Assembly: GCA_023392535.1 (NCBI GenBank)
Contig: JAEVYY010000029.1
Span: forward strand, 4,847-68,846
DNA: 64,000 nucleotides
Source of the DNA: Bacillota bacterium
GTDB lineage: Bacteria; Bacillota; Clostridia; Lachnospirales; Lachnospiraceae
Direction of reading: 5' to 3'
Shown: one piece after another, positions 1 to 9,536 of the stretch
Position numbering within the stretch: position 1 is the stretch's first letter
Layout of the letters: every line of letters begins with the position of its first letter
Translations under genes and position numbers: made by a program
The notes under the pieces: model-generated
What the model was told of the DNA's origin: nothing
What the model saw: the letters and a program-made list of their open reading frames with translations, nothing else
The model's database searches: none

Positions 1-1008
1 GGTAAACATACCTATCTTCCAATCCTTACTCATACGGGTAAAGCATTTATAACTGATGAGACATGTGACAACATTTAACAAGATCGCATATACTTTATAG
101 CAATCCTGTAATGGTACATAAATACCATATAATACCGCAGGTACCGATAAGAAAAGTTCCCCATAAAACAATGGATTTACATAGCCATAACCATTTAGCA
201 TATTTTGCTGAATCCTGTGAGGGATCTGTCCATCATAGAAAGCTTCCGATAATGCATGTATTCTTTCCAAATGGAATGTAAGATCATGACCATAATAGAG
301 CGAATCCGTAAGAAAAAGCACACTGGTAAACAAGATGATGCCAAATAGAGCAACTATTTTTATTTTATCTTCTTTATTAAGTACCCATATTGTATTTTGG
401 GCGAATAAAAGGTAACATGCATCCAATAGTAAAAAAAGAATGACAAATCCGACAATCCTAATTGCCCGATAGATCACTGCTTCTTCCAGAGTGACACTTT
501 TTATTGTCATCTTTCCGACTCCATTATAAAGAATTTTTCCTTGAAAATCATCCAGACTTTTCCCCCATCTGACCCAAACTCTCGAAGTTCTTGTATTTGA
601 TCCATCATCCAGTAGTAGGGTGGAAGAGGATAATGCGCTTGCATTTTTATAGGAAAATAATACTAATTTTCCAGCTGAATCTGATATACTTCTGGATGGA
701 TTTTCTAAGTTACAAGCAGATTTGTAATTTACAGTTACTTTATAAGCTCCAGGTTCCAGGCTATGTTTCTTCGAATGAAGTATTTCTTCATCAATATTAC
801 CGGTTGCTTCTATTTCACAAACTCCTCTTGTTCCATCTTCATAATCGTTTACCGCAAGATCACTACTGGCTTTCCATTCATCTGCCTGCATGGTTATCGT
901 AGTGGGGGGATTGAAATAAGCTAAAAAAAGTCTAAGCAAAAATAAGATTTCCAGTATAAGAATAACAGTAAACAGTTTATTGTTTTTAAATTTAGCTAAT
1001 TGTTTCAT
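1..1008 (-). CDS. Polytopic membrane protein, N-terminal 336 residues (runs off window)
   Basis: The frame opens with an ATG at 1008, five bases after a GGAGG ribosome binding site, and stays open to base 1, so the C-terminus lies outside the window. Residues 12-28 form a membrane anchor. About 120 extracytoplasmic residues follow, then hydrophobic segments near 177-195 and 222-240. The stretch GHDLTFHLERI near residue 244 resembles the signature of the membrane proteins called PTPS-related (PF10131-like), which look like GT-C glycosyltransferases or YfhO-type proteins. Function is inferred from that resemblance only. It has its own promoter and is separated from the amidohydrolase operon by a terminator. 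The family could equally be another lipid-linked sugar transferase. Confidence 0.75.
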   Translation of the reverse strand, partial: MKQLAKFKNNKLFTVILILEILFLLRLFLAYFNPPTTITMQADEWKASSDLAVNDYEDGTRGVCEIEATGNIDEEILHSKKHSLEPGAYKVTVNYKSACNLENPSRSISDSAGKLVLFSYKNASALSSSTLLLDDGSNTRTSRVWVRWGKSLDDFQGKILYNGVGKMTIKSVTLEEAVIYRAIRIVGFVILFLLLDACYLLFAQNTIWVLNKEDKIKIVALFGIILFTSVLFLTDSLYYGHDLTFHLERIHALSEAFYDGQIPHRIQQNMLNGYGYVNPLFYGELFLSVPAVLYGIYVPLQDCYKVYAILLNVVTCLISYKCFTRMSKDWKIGMFT

Positions 1009-1047
1009 AACATCCTCCATATTAATAAATCAAATGCTTATTTTATC

Positions 1048-1076
1048 ATTATAAATTATTTTATACAATTTTCCAA
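1048..1076 (-). promoter_or_regulatory. Sigma-A type promoter of the left-edge membrane protein
   Basis: On the minus strand TTGGAA (1076-1071) and TATAAT (1053-1048) are separated by exactly 17 bases, about 40 bases upstream of the ATG at 1008. The -10 box is a perfect consensus and the -35 box matches four of six positions. Confidence 0.6.
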
Positions 1077-1090
1077 TAATTAACACAAAC

Positions 1091-1130
1091 AAAAAAGAAT
1101 GTTATCCCATTCCAATTAATGAGATAACAC
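1091..1130 (-). terminator. Intrinsic terminator ending the amidohydrolase operon
   Basis: Arms at 1100-1111 and 1118-1129 form a 12-bp stem with one G-U pair and a 6-base loop. On the minus strand the stem is followed by ATTCTTTTTTG. It lies seven bases past the stop codon of the amidohydrolase at 1137. Confidence 0.85.
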
Positions 1131-1136
1131 CTTTCA

Positions 1137-2444
1137 TTATTCACTGGTATATTCTACAATCGCTTTCCCTTTACCTCTCTTTAACAATTCCCCCTGCGCA
1201 ATTTTTATCTTGCTAAGCAGTTCCAACTGATTCACGATCAGCATTCCTTTCTTTTTTAAGAAAGTGCCACCTACCATTGTATAACTAATATTACTACTGT
1301 CACTACTATAAAGAATTGCAGAGACAGGATCATATATCGGAAATGTATTCGGACGGTTCAGATCCCAGATGACAAGATCCGCGTTCCAGCCTTCTTCGAT
1401 TCTTCCGCTTTTAAAATTCATCGCTTTGTGACCGTTCATTAACGCCTGCCAGATTTCCTTTGCAATAAATTTTTCAGCATCATTTCCGCTATATTTACCG
1501 ATGAGTGCAAATAGTCTCGCTTGTTCCAGCGGATTTAATGTATTGGAGCTGGCTGCACCATCTGTACCAAAGGAATACTGCACTTTGTCTCTCAAACGAA
1601 AAATATTCCCTTCTCCGGAAGCCGTTTTCATATAAGTTTTAGGACAAAGGGCAAACCATGTATTTTCATTTATGAACTGCAGATCCTGATCCTCCAACCA
1701 GATCCCGTGTGCCACAATACAGGGAATCTCAAAACCTCCCGCATCTGCAATTTGCTCAAACGGTGTTTTTCCAAATTGCCTTTTTGATGCAGCTACCTGT
1801 GCCTCCTGTTCAGAAACATGAATATGAATGCCCGTATTAAGTCGCTTCGCCTCTTTTATGATTTCAACTAAGGTAGACTGCGGGCATGTATAAGGGGCAT
1901 GAGGCCCCATGCGAAGCTGCACCCTATCCGAGATGTCTCTATTTTTTTCTATAAACGTGCAAACTTCTTTTAATCTATTTGTATAATTTTCTGCGCTTCC
2001 AAATAGTGTCGGCGCAATATCCGCCCGTATTCCTGTTTCTATCACTGCTTTCAAGACCTGCTCTTCTTCAAAGTAATGATCACAGACTGAGGTAACCCCA
2101 TTATTCAGCATCTCTGCAATTCCTAGTAAGGTCCCTAAGTACACATCTTCAGAAATCATTTTACTCTCATACGGCCAAATAAAATCATTGAACCAACTAA
2201 CCGCATTCACATCTTCCGCAATTCCTTTAAATATGTTCATAGCGGTATGTGCATGAAGATTGGGCAATCCTGGCGTTACCACATAATGAGAACAGTCTAT
2301 CACTTCGTCATATTCAGCTTTTTTTTCTATCCCTCTGTAATCTGTAATTTCTGCTATCAATCCATCTTTAATTGTAATATCTGTATGGTTCTTATAATTG
2401 CCTCCCTGATCCACTACTAGTGCATTCTGCAATAAAATACGCAT
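1137..2444 (-). CDS. Amidohydrolase, MTA/SAH deaminase-like (paralogue 1)
   Basis: 435-residue metal-dependent amidohydrolase of the TRZ/ATZ/MtaD group, which hydrolytically deaminates purine compounds such as 5'-methylthioadenosine and S-adenosylhomocysteine. The sequence shows HAHTAMN (metal HxH), HIHVSEQ, a conserved AHG and GTDGAASSN (metal Asp), in the usual order for a TIM-barrel hydrolase. The start at 2444 (MRILLQNALV) is preferred over an in-frame ATG at 2492 because it matches the family N-terminus, has AGGA upstream and avoids overlapping the neighbouring gene. It is the last gene of the BMP-transporter operon and is clearly a duplicate of its upstream neighbour. The exact substrate is not predictable from sequence; another aminopurine or a deazapurine is possible. 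Confidence 0.85.
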   Translation of the reverse strand: MRILLQNALVVDQGGNYKNHTDITIKDGLIAEITDYRGIEKKAEYDEVIDCSHYVVTPGLPNLHAHTAMNIFKGIAEDVNAVSWFNDFIWPYESKMISEDVYLGTLLGIAEMLNNGVTSVCDHYFEEEQVLKAVIETGIRADIAPTLFGSAENYTNRLKEVCTFIEKNRDISDRVQLRMGPHAPYTCPQSTLVEIIKEAKRLNTGIHIHVSEQEAQVAASKRQFGKTPFEQIADAGGFEIPCIVAHGIWLEDQDLQFINENTWFALCPKTYMKTASGEGNIFRLRDKVQYSFGTDGAASSNTLNPLEQARLFALIGKYSGNDAEKFIAKEIWQALMNGHKAMNFKSGRIEEGWNADLVIWDLNRPNTFPIYDPVSAILYSSDSSNISYTMVGGTFLKKKGMLIVNQLELLSKIKIAQGELLKRGKGKAIVEYTSE

Positions 2445-2472
2445 CCTAATATCCTGCCTTTCTTGCTTATTC

Positions 2473-3801
2473 TTAATAGATAATATCTGCATTTCCTTTT
2501 CCCCGTTTTAAAATTGCCTCTTTTAATTGGAGTACCTCGTCCATCCAGCTATCTGTTCGAAAAATGACCGCTCCATCCTTTTTTAAGAAAGATCCGTCTA
2601 CCATGGTATATCGAACATTGGTAGAATCTGCACTATATAGAATGGAAGCAATCGGATCATAGACCGGGTAGGTATTCACTCTCTCCAAATCCCAGATAAC
2701 TAGGTCTGCATTCCATCCTTCTTTGATCTGCCCGCTCTGAAATCCAAATGCCTGATGCCCGCGCATCAATGCCTGCCAAATTTCCAGGTTCTTATATTCT
2801 TCACAGTTATGAAAATAGTTCTTCCCTATCATGGCAAATAGTCTTGCCTGTTCCAGTGGATTTAGAGTATTAGAACTTGCCGCTCCATCCGAACCAAACG
2901 AATATTTTATATGATTTCGCAACCGATACAAGTTGCCAACTCCACTTGCTAATTTCATATAGGTCTTAGGACATGTCGCAAACCAGGTGTCTTCTTTTAA
3001 ATAACGCAGATCCTCGTCTTGGATATAAGACCCATGTGCGATTACACACGGACCTTCTAATCCTCCTGCTCTAGAAATTACTCCAAATGGTGTTTTTCCA
3101 TTTTCCCGAATGCATTGCTCCACTTGTGGAATATTTTCCGATACATGCAGATGAATTCCAATATTCAGCTCTTTGGACTTATCTATTATTTTTTTCAGTG
3201 TCTCTCCCGGGCAGGTATAGGGAGCATGTGGTCCCAATAAGAACTTTATACGACTATCTTTATCTGAGTTTTCTCTAATAAAAGACACGGTTTGATCCAG
3301 CCGCTCCTCAAACGAGGGGGCACTTCCAAATATTGTAGGAGCGATTACCGCCCGAATTCCACATTCCCTTACCGCCTGATATACTGCCTCCTCAAAAAAA
3401 TAATGGTCTGAAAAAGTAGTGACACCGTAATCAACCATCTCCGCTATCGCAAGGAGTGTTCCAAAATAGACGTCCTTTGAACAAATCTTACTTTCATATG
3501 GCCATATAATTTCATTAAACCAACGCTTACTGGAAACATCTTCTGCAATTCCTTTCAGAATATTCATAGCAGCATGTGTATGCATATTTACAAGGCCAGG
3601 TGTAATCCATAAATGGGTACAATCTATAATCTCCCATTTCATTCCCTTGTTATAAGATGGTTCTTTACTTTGATTGGTAGAATCAATTTTAATGATCTTC
3701 CCATCTTCTATAAAAATGTCATGATTCTTTGCCTGTTTTCCATTTGCATGTAGAATAGAAGCATTTTTTAATACAATCATATTTGCCAACTCTCTTCCCA
3801 T
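2473..3801 (-). CDS. Amidohydrolase, MTA/SAH deaminase-like (paralogue 2)
   Basis: 442-residue paralogue of the next gene, with long identical blocks throughout. Motifs seen are HTHAAMN, HLHVSEN, IAHGS and GSDGAASSNTLNPLEQARLFA. The open frame extends to 3906, but the start at 3801 (MGRELANMIV) has AAGGA eight bases upstream; an ATG at 3828 overlapping the tatD stop as ATGA is an alternative. The family is known for cytosolic deamination of adenine nucleoside derivatives. Keeping two near-identical copies side by side suggests two related substrates or a heteromeric enzyme, which is inference. Its position behind a BMP-type ABC importer fits catabolism of an imported nucleoside-like compound. 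Confidence 0.85.
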   Translation of the reverse strand: MGRELANMIVLKNASILHANGKQAKNHDIFIEDGKIIKIDSTNQSKEPSYNKGMKWEIIDCTHLWITPGLVNMHTHAAMNILKGIAEDVSSKRWFNEIIWPYESKICSKDVYFGTLLAIAEMVDYGVTTFSDHYFFEEAVYQAVRECGIRAVIAPTIFGSAPSFEERLDQTVSFIRENSDKDSRIKFLLGPHAPYTCPGETLKKIIDKSKELNIGIHLHVSENIPQVEQCIRENGKTPFGVISRAGGLEGPCVIAHGSYIQDEDLRYLKEDTWFATCPKTYMKLASGVGNLYRLRNHIKYSFGSDGAASSNTLNPLEQARLFAMIGKNYFHNCEEYKNLEIWQALMRGHQAFGFQSGQIKEGWNADLVIWDLERVNTYPVYDPIASILYSADSTNVRYTMVDGSFLKKDGAVIFRTDSWMDEVLQLKEAILKRGKGNADIIY

Positions 3802-3824
3802 GAATTCATTCCTTTTGTAGATCT

Positions 3825-4592
3825 TCATCCTTCGGAAAACAAACGTGTATAATTTTTTTGTATTGCATCTTCCAATTGTTTCCTTGTTATATTTCTCTGT
3901 TCGCAAATGTAATCCGCGACATAACTTACAAATGCGGGTTCATTCTCCAGGTTCTGCACCGGAACCGGAGTAAGATTAGGAGCATCTGTCTCAATCATGA
4001 TGCGGTCAAGAGAGACTTCTTTCACAGCCAGCTGTGTTGCTATATCCTCTGGTTCAAATGTAATATTCCCGGAAAAAGAAAAATACATATTCAACGCTTC
4101 AAAATCCCTCAGATAAGAGTAACCAGCACTATAACAGTGCATAATTCCTCCAGTCTTTGCATGTTTTTTCATCAACGCTAACGTATCGTCGGCCGCAAGT
4201 CTGTTATGTACCAAGATCGGCTTATTTACCTTGTCTGCCAATTCCATCTGTCGTATAAAAGCTTCCTGCTGTATCTCATGGGAAACATCATCTGAATAAT
4301 AATCCAGACCTATCTCACCAACGGCAACGATTTTTTTATGTGTAACAATTTCTTCCAATTCACGGAAATCACTTTCCCTGAATTTCCTAATATCATTGGG
4401 GTAAAATCCCACTGCGATATCATATAATTTATTTTTATCTTTGTATGCTATTGCTCTTTTTGCTTCCTCTATTGTTAAACAGACCGCAAGTATTTTCTGA
4501 ATTCCTGCTTTCTGTGCAGATTCCGTTATTTCTTCTACTCTTTGGAATAAAAAATCTCCAAATATATGTGCATGACTATCCACAAGACTCAT
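3825..4592 (-). CDS. tatD: TatD-family metal-dependent DNase
   Basis: 255-residue TIM-barrel hydrolase of the TatD family, whose members are cytosolic magnesium-dependent 3'-5' exonucleases or deoxyribonucleases. Visible signatures are DSHAHI at the N-terminus, GEIGLDYY, PILVHNR, GIMHCYSAG and ETDAPNLTP, supplying the His, Glu and Asp metal ligands. The start at 4592 gives the canonical short N-terminus and has GGGGT upstream; a longer TTG-initiated form to 4607 is less likely. It sits between the BMP lipoprotein gene and the two amidohydrolases, 23 bases before the next start. That supports a link between nucleic acid breakdown and nucleoside salvage, though TatD genes are found in many contexts. 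Confidence 0.88.
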   Translation of the reverse strand: MSLVDSHAHIFGDFLFQRVEEITESAQKAGIQKILAVCLTIEEAKRAIAYKDKNKLYDIAVGFYPNDIRKFRESDFRELEEIVTHKKIVAVGEIGLDYYSDDVSHEIQQEAFIRQMELADKVNKPILVHNRLAADDTLALMKKHAKTGGIMHCYSAGYSYLRDFEALNMYFSFSGNITFEPEDIATQLAVKEVSLDRIMIETDAPNLTPVPVQNLENEPAFVSYVADYICEQRNITRKQLEDAIQKNYTRLFSEG

Positions 4593-4615
4593 TCTTATAC
4601 CCCACAATAATAATA

Positions 4616-4641
4616 CAGCATTACTGCAAGCAGTAATGCTG
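4616..4641 (-). terminator. Perfect 12-bp palindrome between transporter and tatD, possible attenuator
   Basis: CAGCATTACTGC and its exact reverse complement are separated by two bases. On the minus strand the hairpin is followed by TATTATTATTG, a weak U-rich tract. It lies 13 bases after the stop of the BMP lipoprotein gene and 23 bases before the tatD start. It may partly terminate transcription, or stabilise the transporter mRNA relative to the downstream genes. Confidence 0.55.
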
Positions 4642-4654
4642 TTAGATACTAAAG

Positions 4655-5809
4655 TTACTTACCTACACTTTTGATCAATGCAGAAATATCATCCGCTGAC
4701 ATTTCATCGGCAGAATTACAAGTAATGCTTCCATCAGCCAGACCTGCCTGCATCTCTTTCAGAGAGGCTATATTATCTTCTCCAATTGCGTCTTTTAACT
4801 GGTCATTATAAACAATACCAACTCCATCGATTTCCAGGCCATAGGTAATTATGGAGCCGAAAGGAACACTGGTCTTATCATTCATATAGTCCGTAATAAT
4901 ATTAGAAAAAGCATTTCCAAGATTTTTAAGAGCAGAAGTCATGACTGTTTTCTCATAGCCTGATCCTGCTAGCGTTACAGACTGATCCGCATCAACTCCC
5001 ACTGCCATAACACCATCGGCTTCTGAGCAAGCTTCTATTACTCCATTACCTGCCCCGCCGGCACACTGGAATACTACATCTGCACCCTCAGCTATCTGGG
5101 CTTCTGTAATGGATTTTGCATTTGCGGTATCCGTATAAGATCCATTATACGCTGTTAAGACCTTAATATCTGGTTTCACGCTCTGTGCACCCTCTATATA
5201 ACCAACCAAAAATTCATTTATAGTTTCAGAATCTTTACCACCAACAAATCCAATGCTTCCTGTTTTGGTATAATATGCTGCTGCCGCACCTGCAAGATAT
5301 CCAGACTGATTCGATTTAAATAATACACTTAATACATTTGGAAGATCATTTGCTTCAAAATCAAGTTCCTGATCAAAAAGAATCCATTTGATATCCGGGT
5401 ATTCCTGTGGCAGATTTGTAAAAGTCTCATAATTTTGGTAACCGGTACTAACAATAATATCATATCCTGCATCTGCTGCTTCATAGAAAGCATCGATCCA
5501 AGTAGTATCATCGGTACCCATTTCAATCGCATTGATCTCTAATGTATCCGGATTTGCTTCTGCTAATTCCATGGCACCCTCATAGACTGATTGTTGAAAA
5601 GAATTGTCAGAGAAAGTGCTTAAGCATAATTTTACTTTTAACTTTTCTCCGTTTGTTGTACTGCTTTCACCTGTTTCTTCTGTTGTTACTTCCGCAACAC
5701 CCGTGTCCCCTGTGCTTGCTGTCTGTTCCGTTTTGCTTCCGCAAGCTGTCAAAGATAGGACCATAGAAACAGCCAACACAACAGAAAGCATTTTCTTAAG
5801 TGATTTCAT
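4655..5809 (-). CDS. BMP-family nucleoside-type ABC transporter substrate-binding lipoprotein
   Basis: 384-residue lipoprotein of the BMP/PnrA family, the extracellular receptor of nucleoside-type ABC importers. The signal peptide ends in a LTAC lipobox (Cys23), followed by a Thr/Glu-rich spacer. The mature part has the periplasmic-binding fold pattern, including an internal YLAGAAAAYYTKTGSIGFVGG block typical of the family. The ATG at 5809 is preceded by GGAGGAG. Its permeases and ATPase lie directly upstream in the same operon. Known relatives bind purine nucleosides, but some bind other small molecules (for example autoinducer-like or sugar-linked ligands), so the ligand stays open. Confidence 0.9.
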   Translation of the reverse strand: MKSLKKMLSVVLAVSMVLSLTACGSKTEQTASTGDTGVAEVTTEETGESSTTNGEKLKVKLCLSTFSDNSFQQSVYEGAMELAEANPDTLEINAIEMGTDDTTWIDAFYEAADAGYDIIVSTGYQNYETFTNLPQEYPDIKWILFDQELDFEANDLPNVLSVLFKSNQSGYLAGAAAAYYTKTGSIGFVGGKDSETINEFLVGYIEGAQSVKPDIKVLTAYNGSYTDTANAKSITEAQIAEGADVVFQCAGGAGNGVIEACSEADGVMAVGVDADQSVTLAGSGYEKTVMTSALKNLGNAFSNIITDYMNDKTSVPFGSIITYGLEIDGVGIVYNDQLKDAIGEDNIASLKEMQAGLADGSITCNSADEMSADDISALIKSVGK

Positions 5810-5905
5810 AATGTTCTCCTCCTAATATTGTTTTTTTATAATAAAATAGAAATGAAACCTCTACACGTTTTTGTAAATGGTATCTATTTCCATTCTACCC
5901 CGATA

Positions 5906-6820
5906 CTAAAAACCCTCTGTTTCCTTATTTTTATGCTTGTAGTAAGCACTAAATAATGCATAAAATATAATAATAAGAGCATACGGTACTAAATTTACAA
6001 GATAACTATCTATATTTTCTAATTGCAAGTATATGGCAATGGAACTTCCGAATCCATATAGAAGAGAACTTAACATTCCAAGTAACGCATTTCCAGATGC
6101 AATCGCATTGGTCGCCAATGCAATATAGCCACGTCCCGACACCATTCCCGATGTAAACTGATGTATATATCCCATGGATAAATAGCATCCTCCCAGACTT
6201 GTCAGGGAGCCGCTGATGAACAGGGCCTGATAGCGCACTTTGTTCACTTTGATCCCCACTGACTCTGCTGCTTCTGGCGCTTCTCCTACAGAGCGTACTT
6301 TGAATCCAAATTTTGTCTTTTTTAAAAGGATATAAATAACAATCGCTACCATAAATGACACATATGTCAGTACATTATGTCCCGAAAAAACACCGGAAAG
6401 AATCGGAATGCTTTTTATGATTGGGATATCTATATTGGGGAAATAAAGAGATGCCAGAGAATTACTGGTTGTTTTATCCCCGGTAACTGCAAATAGTAAC
6501 ATGGTGGAGCCTCCGCTGGCTGCAAGATTCAATGCAACACCTGTAATTACCGCATTCGCCTTCATATGTATAATGCAGTAAGAAAGAAACATGGTAAATG
6601 CAACCCCCATCATCCATCCTCCAAGAAGTCCGAGGAACAAATTTCCTGTGAATCCGCTGAGCAACACACCTGCTAATGCTGAAACAGTCATGCAGCCTTC
6701 CATTCCAAGATTTAATATACCTGCACGACTAGCAATCACCGCACCCAATGTCGCAAATAGAACAGGAGTCGTTGCTTTAAAAACTGTATACCAAAAACCT
6801 ATTTTTAAAAACATATCCAT
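5906..6820 (-). CDS. ABC transporter permease, nucleoside type (short subunit)
   Basis: 304-residue inner-membrane permease of the BPD_transp_2 class used by BMP-family and ribose-type importers. It has about eight to nine hydrophobic segments and the conserved stretch GEAPEAAESVGI, the cytoplasmic coupling-loop region that contacts the ATPase. It corresponds to the NupQ/YufQ-like partner. The start at 6820 lies just downstream of the preceding permease stop at 6822, so translation is probably coupled. It would form a heterodimeric channel with that longer permease. Confidence 0.9.
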   Translation of the reverse strand: MDMFLKIGFWYTVFKATTPVLFATLGAVIASRAGILNLGMEGCMTVSALAGVLLSGFTGNLFLGLLGGWMMGVAFTMFLSYCIIHMKANAVITGVALNLAASGGSTMLLFAVTGDKTTSNSLASLYFPNIDIPIIKSIPILSGVFSGHNVLTYVSFMVAIVIYILLKKTKFGFKVRSVGEAPEAAESVGIKVNKVRYQALFISGSLTSLGGCYLSMGYIHQFTSGMVSGRGYIALATNAIASGNALLGMLSSLLYGFGSSIAIYLQLENIDSYLVNLVPYALIIIFYALFSAYYKHKNKETEGF

Positions 6821-6821
6821 G

Positions 6822-7931
6822 TTATTTACCTCCTTTTGCTAATTCATCCGTCTCCAAAATTTGGTTTGCAAGTGCTTCACTTTCCTCTTTTCGTTTTTTC
6901 AGACTATATAGAAAACGCTCAGAAGCAATTAACAGGATAATAATTGCCTGGATAACAGATAATATATCTTCATCTACAAAACCAGCTCTAGACATCAGTC
7001 TCGCTCCAATTCGAATATAGGAAATGAAGAACGCTGCCAGCGGTATCATGACTGGATTTTGACCAGCAAGAAGATTAATCAAAATTCCATCCCATACATA
7101 ACTTAAGGGCTCTGTCCATGAAAATTTATTATATCTTCCTATCATCTCAATTGAACCACCTATTCCTGCAAAGGAACCACCAATGATTTGAGAAGATATA
7201 ATAATGGAGCTTACATTAATTCCTGCATATTTTGCAAATTTTTTATTGGATCCCGTTATCTTCAATGCCTGCCCATATTTTGTTTTATTTATTAGAACGG
7301 ATGCAATCATAACGACAGCGATCATAAACAAAAGACCCCAATGCGTACTTGTGCCTCTGAACATGGTACCAAGAGTTGCCGACTTTGCAAAATTTACAGA
7401 GTAGGAACCATTCGAACTATCCAAATAGAAATTACGGATAATCCAATATCCTCCATTGAAAAAGATATATCCCATCATTAAAGAGACTACCAACTCACTG
7501 GCACCAGTATACTTCCTGACAAAAACAGGAAGATATCCAATCAGTCCTCCGACAATCCCGCCTGCCAGAATAATGAAAGCCTGATGAATGATATTCGGCA
7601 TTTGAAACTGGATTGCTATGACTGCCGCCGTAACTCCTGAAAAATAAAATGCACTATCCGCCGCTAAAGAAAACAAGCCTGATTTATGCATGATATTGAT
7701 TGCAAGACCTGCAAATACAAGTGGTATCATTGCCTCTATCATATTGAAAAATGTTCGCTTTCCAGAAAGCAATGGTCCTATATAAAATTTGTATAGTGCC
7801 TCGCCCGTATGTCCTCCAGCACTTAACACAATAATGATCGCTGCAATGCCAAACGCAAGACCGATCGCGGCTGCAATTCTGATCACTTGATACCAGTATT
7901 TATTCCAAAAGCTGCTAATTGCGTAATTCAT
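6822..7931 (-). CDS. ABC transporter permease, nucleoside type (long subunit)
   Basis: 369-residue permease of the same class, corresponding to NupP/YufP-like long subunits. An N-terminal membrane segment near residues 20-40 is followed by an extracytoplasmic loop and at least eight more hydrophobic segments. TGSNKKFAKYAGI is the coupling-loop motif. The start at 7931 (MNYAISSF) has GGGGGT six bases upstream and begins one base after the ATPase stop; the longer frame to 7961 would overlap the ATPase and lacks a good site. The charged C-terminus is cytoplasmic. Confidence 0.9.
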   Translation of the reverse strand: MNYAISSFWNKYWYQVIRIAAAIGLAFGIAAIIIVLSAGGHTGEALYKFYIGPLLSGKRTFFNMIEAMIPLVFAGLAINIMHKSGLFSLAADSAFYFSGVTAAVIAIQFQMPNIIHQAFIILAGGIVGGLIGYLPVFVRKYTGASELVVSLMMGYIFFNGGYWIIRNFYLDSSNGSYSVNFAKSATLGTMFRGTSTHWGLLFMIAVVMIASVLINKTKYGQALKITGSNKKFAKYAGINVSSIIISSQIIGGSFAGIGGSIEMIGRYNKFSWTEPLSYVWDGILINLLAGQNPVMIPLAAFFISYIRIGARLMSRAGFVDEDILSVIQAIIILLIASERFLYSLKKRKEESEALANQILETDELAKGGK

Positions 7932-7932
7932 T

Positions 7933-9483
7933 TTATACCCCCAGTAATTTTTCTTTTGCATCTTTCTTTAACCCAAGCATATAATATCCGATTTCTTCTT
8001 CTGTCGTTTCTTTTACATCCTCTATGTAACCTGCAATACTTCCTTCACAGAATACGACGATACGATCGCTCAATGCACGTAATTTTGATAAATCAGAACT
8101 TACCAGTATCATTGATTTTCCTTGAGAACGCATATGAAGAATTTTTTGATAGATAAACTCTTCCGCACCGACGTCTACCCCTCTTGTCGGATGGTTTAGA
8201 ATAATAACTTCTGCATTTTCTGTAAATTCCCGCGCAATAATTGCCTTTTGAATATTTCCTCCCGAAAGACTCTTCATGATTACTTTTTTATCCCTGGCCT
8301 TCACTTTATAATCACTTATGCACTTGTTACAATATTCATCGATGGCTTTTTTATTAAGAATTGAGAGTTTATTCGTAAATTTACTAAGGCAAGTTGCGAT
8401 CAGATTATCTTCTATACTCATATTCAACGCACAACCATCCACGCTCCGATCCTCTGATATATGGCTGATTCCCAATTCTCTGATCTGCTGTATCCTGCAT
8501 TTTGTTAAATCCTTGTTCTTAAACAGGACAGTGCCTTGATCCGGCTTCATATTACCGGTAATAACGTCCATTGCTTCTTTTTGCCCATTCCCTTCGATTC
8601 CAGCAATGCCAAGAATTTCTCCCGCTCTTAAGGAAAAGCTTACATCATTTAAAACTTTTGCTCCGAACTTGTCGGTATATGCAATATTTTGAATCAATAA
8701 AATGTTGTCACCAAAAGCTACTTCTTCTTTATCATATTCCAATGAGATATCATGGCCGACCATAAGGTTTGATATCTGCTCCACCGTTACATCGGATACC
8801 TGATAGGTTCCGACAGAACGTCCTCCCTTTAAGACAGTCAAACGATCACATATTTGCTTTACCTCATTTAACTTATGAGAAATAAATAAAATTGTATAAC
8901 CCGCTTTTTTCAGGTTTAAAAGCTGATCGAATAATTCCTCTGTCTCTTGCGGTGCTAAAACAGCTGTTGGCTCATCTAAAATAATGATTTTCGCTCCCCG
9001 ATACATGGTCTTTAAGATTTCCAGCTTTTGCTTCATTCCTACAGAAATATCCCTAACCAATTTCTCTGCTTCTACGTGAAGATTATATTTTTCAGCTATA
9101 TTTTTTGTTTCATCTATGCATTTTTTTTGGTCAACGAAAATGGTCTTCCGAGGCTCAATTCCGAGTGTCAGGTTTTCTGCAACGGTAAGGGAAGGTACAA
9201 GCATCATATGCTGCGGTACCATTCCGATCCCTGCATCAATTGCTTCTTTGCTGGAGTGAAATACTACTTCCCGTCCATATAAACAAATTTTTCCTTCTGT
9301 TATTTCTTCCATTCCGAATAACATTTTCATCAAAGTCGATTTCCCTGCACCATTTTCGCCCACTAACGCATGTATTTCACCTTCGTTAGCACTAAAATTA
9401 ATTTTATAGTTAGCCAGAGTTCCTCCCGGATAAATCTTCGTTAGATTTTCCACTTTTAAGATTTCTTTTCCCATATTCACCAT
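7933..9483 (-). CDS. ABC transporter ATP-binding protein, duplicated-domain nucleoside/sugar type
   Basis: 516-residue energising subunit with two ABC domains in tandem. Domain 1 has Walker A GENGAGKST near residue 41, a degenerate signature SVGMKQKLEI and Walker B ILDEPTAVLAP. Domain 2 has the typically degenerate P-loop GIEGNGQKE, an LSGGNIQKA signature and ILNHPTRGVD. This asymmetry is normal for the RbsA/NupO class. The ATG at 9483 is close to GAGG; an ATG three codons in (9474) or a GTG at 9480 are alternatives. It is the second gene of the operon, 53 bases after the M20 hydrolase. Confidence 0.92.
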   Translation of the reverse strand: MVNMGKEILKVENLTKIYPGGTLANYKINFSANEGEIHALVGENGAGKSTLMKMLFGMEEITEGKICLYGREVVFHSSKEAIDAGIGMVPQHMMLVPSLTVAENLTLGIEPRKTIFVDQKKCIDETKNIAEKYNLHVEAEKLVRDISVGMKQKLEILKTMYRGAKIIILDEPTAVLAPQETEELFDQLLNLKKAGYTILFISHKLNEVKQICDRLTVLKGGRSVGTYQVSDVTVEQISNLMVGHDISLEYDKEEVAFGDNILLIQNIAYTDKFGAKVLNDVSFSLRAGEILGIAGIEGNGQKEAMDVITGNMKPDQGTVLFKNKDLTKCRIQQIRELGISHISEDRSVDGCALNMSIEDNLIATCLSKFTNKLSILNKKAIDEYCNKCISDYKVKARDKKVIMKSLSGGNIQKAIIAREFTENAEVIILNHPTRGVDVGAEEFIYQKILHMRSQGKSMILVSSDLSKLRALSDRIVVFCEGSIAGYIEDVKETTEEEIGYYMLGLKKDAKEKLLGV

Positions 9484-9536
9484 ATACCTCTTTCTACTAC
9501 CGTTTACCTTAAGTACACAGACTTATAAGTCTTCTA

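Noticed and set aside
591..902. 103-residue plus-strand frame near the left edge.
   Set aside because: It lies antisense to the left-edge membrane protein, whose frame, promoter and ribosome binding site are convincing.
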